Origin: Lepeophtheirus salmonis
Lineage: Eukaryota; Arthropoda; Copepoda; Siphonostomatoida; Caligidae
Direction: 5' to 3'
Assembly: GCF_016086655.4 (NCBI RefSeq)
Contig: NC_052133.2
Location: 47,608,383-47,672,382, forward strand
DNA length: 64,000 nucleotides
Shown here: one piece after another, positions 55,748 through 64,000 of the stretch
Layout: each line of letters begins with the position of its first letter
Numbering within the stretch: the first letter of the stretch is position 1
Notes under the pieces: model-generated
Databases searched by the model: none
Seen by the model: only the letters and a program-made list of their open reading frames with translations
Told to the model about the DNA's origin: nothing
Translations under genes and position numbers: made by a program

Positions 55748-55979
55748 AGATTGAATTGAAAATTATAAGTACTCAATATGTCAAGTTGACAAATTAGATT
55801 AGGCTGGGACTTCGAGGCGAAAGGGAATCCATAAACTTCAGAGACTCTTTGATGATCATGATGAATTTGACGGGAGGAACGAAAAGGAACCATGGACAAT
55901 ATTTAGTCTTCAAAAGGTCTTGATGATAATTGATGGAGAGCTGATTGGCCGTCTCTAGGAAATCAGGGTTACCATATTT

Positions 55980-56166
55980 ATTTCATATTATTACTCCTAC
56001 TATTACCGAAAAAGGCGTAAATTGTTATAAAACTTGTTTTTTGGTCCCTCAGAATGGGCGACATCAAAAATGATGACGTCAGGAAAATGTTTATCTTATA
56101 AGCAAAGTGAGTTTGTCTGTTTGTCGACCCATAATAATTCCGAGCAATGCCGGGTACTCCTGCTAG
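55980..56166 (+). repeat. module D end joined to Helitron-like module B
   Basis: GGCGACATCAAAAATGATGA then CGTCAGGAAAATG precedes module B: AAGCAAAGTGAGTTTGTCTG, TTTGTCGACCC, GAGCAATGCCGGGTACTCC, then CTAG at 56163-56166 followed by T. So module B also follows a sequence other than repeat A. Confidence 0.55.
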
Positions 56167-56608
56167 TAAATTAATAAAGTGGCATTTTTTTTCTTTTCTT
56201 ACTTATCGGCTTGGTTTGGTTCGACTCCTTTTGACACAACACTAATAATACTTAACCACGAATTATTATTTTTTTCATTTTGAAGTATCTTTTGACAGAC
56301 AAGTTTTATTATTAGAATTCTAACAACATTTTATTGTTATATTTGCGTAGACTTGTTTTTAGCTTGTGAAGAATAAAAACTGGGTTAATGGATATGTGAA
56401 ACTCTGGTTCCAGTAATGTACAATTATTGGGATTTCCCCATAAGCTACATTATTTACGTCATAAGCAGCATTAGTAGATAAATTATATTTATAATTAAGA
56501 AAGAACGCAAATATAAAAAACACTATCACAATTATGTTTTAAAGTAATGTGTATTTAATGGATATGAACAATAAAAAGTTGATATTACTAACCCTCTCTA
56601 GTGATGCA

Positions 56609-56938
56609 TACCGGGGGTCCTTTGAAATTTGAGCACGTAATAATTCAATAATTAATTAAGTTTGAGTGATTAAAAGTAATTCATATATTAAAACATTAAC
56701 AATTAATTACAAAAGAAAAGACCTAAGCTCTCTATCTTACGTACAAGTCGAGAAAACCACACTTAAAATTGATCGACAGATTGCCATTCTTGCACTCCAA
56801 GCAGTTGGGCGTCTCCAAGACCACTGTCTACGCCGTCAGTAAGTACTAAACGTTGGAGAGGAAGAAGGGATCTGTATAAAAGGCAAAACTGGATCTGGAG
56901 GAGTGAAAGAAAACAGCCCAGGCCAATCAAGTTTTTAC
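56609..56938 (+). mobile_element. M1 5' half fragment, copy 4
   Basis: It begins TACCGGGGGTCCTTTGAAAT and follows M1 through the helix-turn-helix region (LERKKGSVKKAKLDLEE readable with one stop) to CCCAGGCCAATCAAG. It then ends abruptly. The C-terminal part and the right end are missing. Confidence 0.8.
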
Positions 56939-57149
56939 GCCAACGTTGGCTATTTTATACAAAAATTTCTGTGAAATATGAAATAAAAAACACTCATTAG
57001 TAACATTGGGGCATTAAAGTGGGTCAATTACATATTATAAATGGATTGCAGAGAGCTGATTAAAAATGATTATAGTTTTAAAATGTCCATATCCGGCACT
57101 ACTAAAGGACTATTATAACCTCAATTAGTGAGAAAATAAATACAATCAA

Positions 57150-58145
57150 TTTTGGTCTAACAGTCACATAATTTAAGTGTATCCCCGCAATAATCAGCCG
57201 TATTCAGTTTCCACACAGAAAATTTATAACATAAAGAACTAAATTAAGTGTTTCCTTGCTATCTCTGCCAAGCAGTAGCGTACATAGGCTGTTGAATACA
57301 AAACATCGAAAAAGTGAGGATATAGACTTAGTTATAGACAGTGATGTGTAAAGTATGTCTCCCTTGCATTTAAAAATTAAAGAAACCGGAAATGAACCTA
57401 GTCACCCTAATAATTTAAAGAATGTTGTGGAGCAGATCAGCTTAGGTGTAATGACATTTTATTAGTGAAGCTGTAAGCAGCTGTGAGAGGAAGAAAATAA
57501 ACAAAAATCCCACCCCAGATATAGAAAGGACATAGAAGCTGGAATTACTTGGCTGAATATCCTGAGGACTTGTTATTACTGTATATTTTAATGTTCTGTC
57601 TTCAAGGATTAAAATATAATGGAAAATAAAAAATCTGTTCAAATTACCAACAACAAAACGATGCTTCCGCTTTTTGAGACAAATTTTATACTCCTTTACT
57701 TATACATAGACCCCCTCTTGACGAGTTAATAAATATAATATATCTGAATGCGCATTAAGTGAATTTTTTCCTCACATTTCCGTCTTTCTCTATCTGAGAC
57801 TAAATGTTATACAGTCAAACCTGGTGTAAAAGTTACGTGATTCAAGAGAATCCCTGCACTTAAACGGTCATATCTCGTTGCCATACTGGAATCAGGAATT
57901 TCATAACATAAAAACTGCATTAAGTTATTATAAAGCCACTACAAAGGGTTATAAATTAACCTACTTTTAAAGGTCAGTTTTTTTAAAAGACATAGATTGT
58001 TGAGTAGAAGACAAAGACGGCTATTAAGATTTATAGACCCTCTGTCGACAAGTTAATAAATAAAATATGTATGTATATACATTAATGAATGTTTCTCCCT
58101 AATATTTCTGAATTCCCGCCCTTTCCATCTCACAAAGAATGTTAT
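57150..58145 (+). repeat. ~340-bp unit in tandem, first unit split by a repeat A insertion
   Basis: Unit 2 (57812-58145) reads CCCTGCACTTAAACGG, ATAACATAAAAACTGCATTA, TTGTTGAGTAGAAGACAAAG, TAGACCCTCTGTCGACAAGT and AATAAATAAAATAT. Unit 1 has the same blocks at 57185 (CCCGCAATAATC), 57230 (ATAACATAAAGAACTAAATT), 57291 (CTGTTGAATACAAAAC) and then, after about 370 bp of foreign sequence, 57705 (TAGACCCCCTCTTGACGAGT). The foreign part includes reverse repeat A/module C (57395-57600). Confidence 0.6.
57395..57600 (-). repeat. repeat A module C, reverse, inside the tandem unit
   Basis: It reads AGTCACCCTAATAATTTAAA, GTGGAGCAGATCAGCTTAGG, TGTAATGACATTTTATTAGT and AGCTGTAAGCAGCTGTGAG, then CCCACCCCAGATATAGAAAG. 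This matches 61030-61140. Confidence 0.65.
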
Positions 58146-58323
58146 CCCATTGGCAATTACTCCCCACAAGTCAATTTTATCCTTGGTTGTTTTATTTTAG
58201 TCCCTATTTTCAACTTTTGAATTGTTCCAAAACACAAAAGCCTGCCTTTAAGTGGAAACCGTCACTAAGCAGTAGCATTTTTACTTTCCCCTGCATGACG
58301 GCTTGTACGGGTTGTACTGTAAA
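57810..58323. mobile_element. possible pogo-like MITE
   Basis: The ends TACAGTCAAACCTG and, inverted, TACAGTACAACCCG are similar to pogo/Tigger termini (CAGT-x-AAACC) and are flanked by TA. It includes unit 2 of the tandem repeat. No transposase is read. The short match length keeps confidence low. Confidence 0.35.
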
Positions 58324-58825
58324 TTGTATTTAAAATCACAATTGTTTTATAAATTATGTTAGTAGGTGATGTATATATAAGTTAGAATTAATTTCGGGCC
58401 TTTTTACTTCCTCATTATGAAGGAAAGGTTGCGAGATACATGATAGATATCCTTAGAAAGTAAATAATGTTCAATGTTTTCTTGAAAAACAACAATTATA
58501 TCTTGTGTATATTTATAATTCCGTTTTTGGTGTTATCAGACACAGAATCCAAAATGATCGAATAGATTCGACTGAAATTAAGCAAGTAGACGTATAAAAT
58601 AACCAAGCATATTCCTATCATATTTTTTGGGCCTCCGAGGTCATTAAGAGGCTTTTGTTGACTAAATTAAAAAATGAGTTTCCTTCTCTCTTTTTATATC
58701 TCTCTCCTTCATTCCTCTGTCTATCCCCTCTTTTCTTCTCCTTCCGTATTTTTCTATATCCCTTTCTATGCCTCATATCTTCTACCACCATTCTTTGTTT
58801 CTATTCCCCTCTATTCAGTACTGCA
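58324..58825. other. non-coding, pyrimidine-rich stretch
   Basis: 58670-58810 is rich in CTCT/TTCC on the forward strand. It yields two overlapping frames of about 65-75 codons made mostly of Leu, Ser and Phe. I see no gene. Confidence 0.45.
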
Positions 58826-58827
58826 AC

Positions 58828-58925
58828 GCAGGAACTTCCTGATAGTGTCTAATAACGTAGATTACTTCTTTATTAGACACTATGCAGTATCTTTTCATTA
58901 AAAGATACTGCACTGGAAATTTTGT
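58828..58925. repeat. miniature double-hairpin element, copy 2
   Basis: Two perfect inverted repeats stand back to back. ATAGTGTCTAATAA (58842-58855) pairs with TTATTAGACACTAT (58870-58883). GCAGTATCTTTT (58884-58895) pairs with AAAAGATACTGC (58900-58911). The flanks ACTTCCTGATAGTGT and GGAAATTTT match copy 1 at 53125-53180. Confidence 0.7.
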
Positions 58926-59364
58926 GTTGCTTGGTATCTCTAGAATATGTTACTTATGCATGCTTGAAAAAATCCCATTATTTTTTTCACAGATTATATT
59001 ATGACTTACATATTTAATAGATTATTGTAGAACTTAAATATCAAAATCAGTGAATAAGAAATAATTTGTACCTAACTATGCTTGAGCATATTGTATAATT
59101 TAGGAACTCGTTGTTCTCTCTCAAGATCCCTTTTTCCGGCATTTCTAGGGATTGTATATCAATGGTGAATTCCAGGGGAAGTCCTGTATTTAATTATTTC
59201 ATAATCTAAGTTTCATTTAATTATAAATCTAATTCATTAAATTAAACGTTGAATATATATATAAGAATATTTACCTATTATAATTTATTATTTAAAAAAA
59301 AGTTTCTTGGTCTGTCAATTGTTCTAAGAAATGACAATATAGCAACGAGCGTGTGTAGAGAAAG

Positions 59365-59755
59365 CTCAGTGTGTCATATGAAAAAAGAAAAGGGAGTCTG
59401 GGTGTCTGTGGGATTATACTTTGGGGAGGGGCTGGGTTTTGGATTTTTTGGCAAATTTATTATTTATAAAAAAATTTGAAGAATTATTTTTTTTGGAAAA
59501 AAAATTATAATATTAAATTTTTGAAAAAAAAAAAATCCATAGCTATTCATTAAAAAACAATTTTTTTGAAAATTTCAAAATCCATACCTTTTAAATTTTT
59601 TGGAAAAAAATTTGAAAAATTAAATGTCAAGTATTAAATTTTTTGAAAAAAAAAATCAAATATGAAATTTTCTTGTAAAAATCAAAAATTGCTTAATTTG
59701 GGGGGGGGGCTACAGCTCTTTCACGCCACCCACTACAGACGCTCCTGGGAGTTGT
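59365..59755 (-). repeat. AT-rich minisatellite with GC-rich tail, copy 4
   Basis: Units such as GAAAAAAAAAAAATCCATA, GCTATTCATTAAAAAAC and GGAAAAAAATTTGAAAAATT end at GGGGGGGGGCTACAGC, ACGCCACCCACTACAGACGC and TCCTGG. The order is as in 13020-13190. Confidence 0.65.
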
Positions 59756-59929
59756 TAAAATAAATTGTCTGTTTTTTTGTCTATTTGTCGAAGCCGATCA
59801 ATATGGGGAAAGAAAATTCTTCCCATTTCTGAGCACGCTGCTTTTTTTTTTAATGGATTTTCTCCCGAACTAATCCTTTAATTTTAATAAAAATAATGCC
59901 AAATGAAAGATGAATATTTCTTTAATAAA

Positions 59930-60270
59930 TTATTATTAAATAATCGCCATTGTTATCAATAACGGCCTCCACTCGACCTCTGAAACGGGAGCAGGTCTTC
60001 ATGATAGTCTCCTTTGGCAGATTCCGGAAATTTTGACAACCAGATCAACGTTTTCGTTGCAATGTGGTATAGAACAGAGTCTTGCCTCCCAGTTGCAACT
60101 TTCTCATTCCATGGGTTGATATGTCAAGTTCAATAAGTTTGCAATCTCAACATTGTCTTTTTCGGGGCAGATCCCAATAGGGACACTCTGCCTTTTCCAC
60201 TATTGTGGAATAAATACATCATTGATCATCACCAATTTTTTATGTGACGTCAAACACTTCTGGCTAGCCG
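59930..60270 (-). pseudogene. mariner M17, N-terminus joined to C-terminus
   Basis: The reverse strand gives KKDNVEIANLLNLTYQ (helix-turn-helix). A decayed stretch with CNWEARLCSIPHCNENVDL follows (E-A/x-x-x-x-x-P-H-x-N-V-D-x-L). The end reads MKTCSRFRGRVEAVIDNNGD then YL. The last part is a clear mariner C-terminus. No SDE, QDGA or SPD block survives. It is short and internally deleted, with no terminal repeat found. Confidence 0.65.
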
Positions 60271-61024
60271 CCAAAACAACAAACATGCGCTCAATTTCGT
60301 AGTTAAACAACAGCCGGTTGCTGTATTTATTATTAACTTATGGGATCCCGATATTTAATAAATAAAATCCCAAGATTCCACTCAAAAACTATTGGCCGGG
60401 AAATGAGAGTCCTCAGTATTGTAGGTACGTTGTACTTACATATTTAGGAAAATATGTATTTAGTAAAATATTAAATCAAAGATTATAAAGAGAAGTTTCA
60501 AATGATGTGTTAGTCAAAAATATATGTACAATATCTGCAAAGAAAACATTAATAACTTTGTTTTTATAAAAGCACACTTAATTACAGATATTTGCGTATC
60601 AAAATATATATATATTGTATATATTAAGTCTATGCAAATTTTGTACAGGGGATAATGAAAAATATTTATCTAGTTTTAGTATTAACTCTATGCATAAAAA
60701 GATTTGCAAAATCTTACTTACTAAATGAATAGTCAATGAACAAATATTTACGGTTATTATAATAAGTATTTGAGAAGAAGTGAATACGTAGGTGTGTCTC
60801 AAGACTCCCAGATTTTATTGACTCGCATTATAATCCATAAATAATAAGACGTTCATTTCTCGAAGAGTCACTCACTTTTAAACAAGAGGCTCTGTTGCTT
60901 ATTTAAAACGGTAGATTGAGCTCATTCATAAAGAAGTGTGTGCTGTCAGTATAAATAAATATAGTTATAAATAAAATACAAAATGACCTTTCAGTATGTT
61001 TAAAAAAAGAAAACGAAAATTAAC

Positions 61025-61215
61025 GCGGTAACTCTGACAATATGAAGAATATTTTGGAAGAGAGCAGCTTAACTATCATGACGTTTGATTAAATTAGCTG
61101 CAAGCAGCTAATAAGGAAATAAACATAAGCCTCACTCCATATCTAGCAATGGCATACGCAGGAATTACTACAATGTAGTACCTAATTTTACTGTTAGTAC
61201 TACAAGGGCTTACAC
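61025..61215 (-). repeat. repeat A/module C, reverse copy
   Basis: It reads GGTAACTCTGACAATATGAA, GAGAGCAGCTTAACTATCAT, GACGTTTGATTAAATTAGCT, GCAAGCAGCTAATAAGG and CCTCACTCCATATCTAGCAA, then ACAAGGGCTTACACTTA. It abuts the left end of M18. Confidence 0.75.
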
Positions 61216-61216
61216 T

Positions 61217-61921
61217 TAAAAGGTTCGTTTGGAAAGTGCGTGTAAAGTCCAAGAGATGGCACTACTCGTACGTATCAAGTTAGTAGCCTCTTTTGGAAGA
61301 ACACACACCATCTTTATGCGTTTTGGCATTCGTTTGAATGAAGGAAACGACGGAAAAGATTATGGCTAATGTCTGTTGGATTCGAAAGGAATAATCCTCC
61401 TCGACTATCTGGCAATGTGTTCAACTATTACAGGTCCATATTATTCATCGTTATTGGACCAGCTCACACCTAGCAGTTCTGACTGTAGAATTAATGAAAA
61501 TGGTGTTCCAACTCAAGATGCCCACAGCACTGTCAATCTCATCCAACCATTCACTCTTCTGTCATCCATCGCCATATAATGGATTTTATCAATGATTTCT
61601 GGAATAATAAACTCAACAGGGTGTCCAGAATGTTTAGCGTCACTTATGACCATATGTCACTCCGAAAATTTTGAAACCACTTATAAACTGTTCTAATCGA
61701 GGTTGCAGAATCTTTATAATGTTTATCAAGCTCTTTTTTATTCTCCTGAAGAGTTTTACCTTTTATACAGTAATGTTTAATCATCACTCGAAATTATTTT
61801 TAGTCCATTATTTATAAAAACACTCCACTTCCAAGAGATACTACTAACAAAATATAACCTGGATACGCAACAGTAGTGACATCTCTCGGACTTTGCTCGA
61901 ACTTTTCAATCGATCCTTGTA
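61217..61921. mobile_element. mariner M18 with long inverted ends and opposed transposase pieces
   Basis: The left end (AGGTTCGTTTGGAAAGTGCG, AAAGTCCAAGAGATGGCACT) and right end (inverted: AGGATCGATTGAAAAGTTCG, AAAGTCCGAGAGATGTCACT) match over about 47 bp and weakly over about 90 bp, with TA on both sides. The forward strand in the left half encodes DSKGIILLDYLAMCSTITGP, then YYSSLLDQL, the stretch between the first and second catalytic blocks. The reverse strand in the right half encodes the N-terminus. The two pieces therefore face each other in one 705-bp unit. Confidence 0.8.
61480..61808 (-). pseudogene. M18 transposase N-terminus
   Basis: From Met at 61808, with two early stops, it reads FRVMIKHYCIKGKTLQENKK, then DSATSIRTVYKWFQNFRSD, the first helix-turn-helix with its W-F-x-x-F-R motif. 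After a frame change come SDAKHSGHPVEFIIPEIIDK and IHYMAMDDRRVN, resembling the S-D-x-x-x-S-G-R-P linker and the D-D-R-R-V second helix. It belongs to the mariner group with a long MIKHxxLKGK opening. It is truncated before the catalytic core. Confidence 0.75.
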
Positions 61922-61929
61922 TAAGTTGT

Positions 61930-62110
61930 ATGTTATAATGTCAATCCTCAATAAGATTCCGAGTCCAATAGGGACTGAGACTAATAACTCCCCAACAAAT
62001 ACACCAAGTTATTTTTTGTCTTTCAGGCACTCGTGATCACTTTATACTTAGTGTTCTCTATTCAATAATAAAATAATAATAACAGCTTTGGAAAAAAAAA
62101 ATCTGTTCAG
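61930..62110 (-). repeat. repeat A, reverse copy
   Basis: It reads ATGTCAATCCTCAATAAGAT, TCCGAGTCCAATAGGGACTG, ATAACTCCCCAACAAATACA and CACTCGTGATCACTTTATAC, then AGTGTTCTCTATTCAATAAT. Confidence 0.65.
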
Positions 62111-62269
62111 GTTGCAACTATAATGAGTCACGCACTTATCTAGGGTCATATTTTTAAAACTATATTTAAAAAAATTCCAACCCAATTAGACAAAAAATAC
62201 TTTTATGGTCTCAGTAAGACATTGGAAACAAAGTCATGAATGAAAAAGTATACTATGACGTAATATTGA

Positions 62270-62560
62270 TGCAAAAATTGATTCCAACAATTGCTTCAGT
62301 ACTCCAGTACCACTGACGTCATAAATTGCATCATAATTGAAGGAAGTGCCATTTGGGGGGCTCAATGTTGACATTTTTACTATATTAAATCGGATAAACT
62401 TCCAATAAATCTTGATGTAACTTCCTGAAATGGCTTTTAACAATAAAAAAGACTAAATACCTGCATTTGATCCTCATTAATCCCTATGATAAACAGTGAT
62501 ATTTTAATTATATTAAAGGGTATATACAGAAAATCTCTAGAAATGGCTGGATTTGTAATA
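62270..62560 (+). repeat. dispersed repeat G, copy 2
   Basis: It pairs with 54080-54420: CCACTGACGTCATAAATTG, AATAAATCTTGATGTAACTT, CCTGAAATGGCTTTTAACAA, CCCTATGATAAACAGTGATA and TTTTAATTATATTAAAGGGT. Confidence 0.55.
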
Positions 62561-62859
62561 AAAATTTTAATTTGTTTGATCGTTTAGGGACAAGAACAGT
62601 AAGATCAATAAGGAAAAATATCAAATTATTTCAATTTTATTAGTTCATTAACAATATATACAAATAAGATTGTATAATAATATAAAAAAATATTTTCAAA
62701 ATATTTTCAATACATATAAGGGTGTGATCTATGTTAATAAACCAAAGTTCATTTTTATGTATGTATTGTACAGTGTATAATCATTTTAGAAGTGTCGAGG
62801 TTGCCGTCATATTTAAAAAAAAGAATCTCTAGAGTAAAGTACTCCCTGGTTTATCATGT

Positions 62860-63071
62860 CATTAAAAAATAATTCCGAAGATGCTATTGTATTTAGTCCA
62901 TTGTTAAGGAGAGTACATCTATGTATTTAGTAACTACGTGTGAATGTACCTACGGAAAACATGGAGTGAGACCCACGATTTCTTGGAGAAAAATCTTCTA
63001 TATTATGAAAACAAAGCTTGTCTGTTTGTCGACGCCTAATAACTCCGGACAATGCCAGGTACTGCCGCTAG
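62860..63071 (+). repeat. repeat A joined to Helitron-like module B, complete 3' end
   Basis: TTGTTAAGGAGAGTACATCT, TTTAGTAACTACGTGTGAAT and CACGATTTCTTGGAGAAAAA lead into TCTTCTATATTATG, then CAAAGCTTGTCTGTTTGTCG. It ends CCGGACAATGCCAGG, TACTGC, and CTAG at 63068-63071 followed by T. This is the cleanest A+B junction after 4895-5166. Confidence 0.65.
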
Positions 63072-63319
63072 TATATAATAAATCTAGGCATTAGTTTCGA
63101 CAAATACATTGCGAGTGAAATACTTCTACTTTGATTGCTCTAATTTCAAGATATTTTATTGCATCAATCACTGAATCTTTGTTATTTTTGGAGAAAATAC
63201 TCCAAGGACATTGCGACTCATACAGTACATCCGTCAAATTATAACGCAGCTGTCCTAAGGCTAGCTCAGTGAGGATTGAAACCTTAGGTACTGCAAAAGG
63301 GCAAAGATTTGGCCCTATA

Positions 63320-63490
63320 GAATATTGATAGACAGTAAGATTTAAGTCGTCCTTTTATAAGTTGATGTCATTTTAACATCCAATAGTTCAACATTTTCCT
63401 AAATATTAATGAAAAAAGGGATTTTATTGTTATAATCAAAATGGTGGATATCCACAATGCTGACGTCACATGAAAACGTACTATATTATT
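63320..63490 (+). repeat. module D repeat, copy 2
   Basis: TTTAAGTCGTCCTTTTATAA, CATTTTAACATCCAATAGTT, AACATTTTCCTAAATATTAA and GTGGATATCCACAATGCTGA then CGTCACATGAAAAC align with 55110-55290. Confidence 0.55.
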
Positions 63491-63910
63491 GGTAAACAAA
63501 CAGTCTATGTACATAATTTTATAGTATTTGTACAATTTTTACTTCTCAAATATATCGACGAATGGTTTTGACATCTCTGCAAACGGATGATAAATTACCT
63601 TTAAATACATATATAGAAAAAACCTCCCAATTTACTACGTAGTGCCAACATAATCTTTAACTCTATAAATAACTCATTTATATACCAAAAAAATAAAGAT
63701 TATTAAACGATGCATTTTCGCCCCTTTTTATATTATTTATTTGTTTGTTTCTTTTCTTTGTAGTTTTTTGGTTGTAAAAGTATGCCATTTTTTTACCTTT
63801 TAAGGCCGAACTATCTATGGAATTGATAAAATATATCATAGTGGAGGAGTCCTAGGACTGTTGCAAATGGCCTTTTTCGAACTTTGCTTACGAAATTAAT
63901 ATTACACCAC

Positions 63911-64000
63911 TACAGGGTGAGCAACTTATCTGTGCCGCTAAAAGGATAATTTTTTTAAAACACAATTTCCTCTCCAATCAGTTATCAGATTTAAAAAATA
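63911..64000. mobile_element. M7 element, copy 2, left end only (runs off the window)
   Basis: TACAGGGTGAGCAACTTATC, TGTGCCGCTAAAAGGATAAT and CAATCAGTTATCAGATTTAA match the first 75 bases of M7 copy 1 at 23391. The remainder lies outside the window. Confidence 0.75.

Noticed and set aside
58655..58901. Leu/Ser/Phe-rich overlapping frames that look like a membrane protein
   Set aside because: They arise from a pyrimidine-rich tract. Two frames of the same tract give the same impression, which is typical of composition bias.

Overview
This is 64 kb of AT-rich animal nuclear DNA in which I can support no host protein-coding gene, rRNA or functional tRNA gene. The longest open frames are about 100-157 codons and fall inside, or antisense to, decayed transposons. 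What fills the window is mobile DNA. There are about 20 remnants of Tc1/mariner transposases from many different lineages, one hAT element with both ends and its target-site duplication, three copies of a tRNA-derived SINE, Helitron-like termini, fold-back elements and several degenerate minisatellites. The density and the style of the mariner relics fit a crustacean such as a parasitic copepod (sea louse). That assignment is my recollection of such genomes and not something the sequence proves.

Layout. 1-13 kb: a mariner deletion derivative (M1, 1064-1960), two repeat-A/B units flanking a SINE (4.5-5.2 kb), a second M1 copy with both ends (8793-9607), a small MITE candidate (10.1-10.5 kb), a reverse-strand SINE (10.6-10.85 kb) and two consecutive mariner relics (11.6-12.7 kb). 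13-24 kb: an AT-rich minisatellite with a GC-rich tail, mariner N-terminal and internally deleted copies (14.1, 14.8-15.6, 21.2-21.6 kb), three tandem-repeat blocks (16.9, 17.2, 19.5 kb), repeat A copies, and element M7 with clear ends (23391-23974). 24-37 kb: mainly simple AT-rich DNA to 27 kb, then Hsmar1-like mariner pieces (27.1-27.3 and 32.1-32.7 kb), related M9 copies in both orientations (30.0, 33.3, 33.7-34.2 kb), M10/M11, a possible LINE tail (35.0-35.2 kb) and M12 (35.8-36.4 kb). 38-48 kb: a 1.6 kb fold-back element with long inverted arms (38262-39886), M13 and M14, and two mariner pieces in series (47.2-47.9 kb). 50-64 kb: the hAT element (50815-52670), M1 fragments, M16, SINE copy 3, a tandem repeat split by a repeat A insertion (57.1-58.3 kb), M17, the rearranged M18 (61217-61921), and the start of a second M7 copy at the right edge.

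None of the transposases looks functional: each has stops, frameshifts or a missing catalytic block. The most interesting material is the non-autonomous fraction. It includes the SINE with a conserved tail hairpin, a modular repeat whose 5' block joins two different 3' blocks, fold-back elements built around mariner ends, and short hairpin elements present at two loci. I could run no searches, so all family names rest on motifs read by eye.
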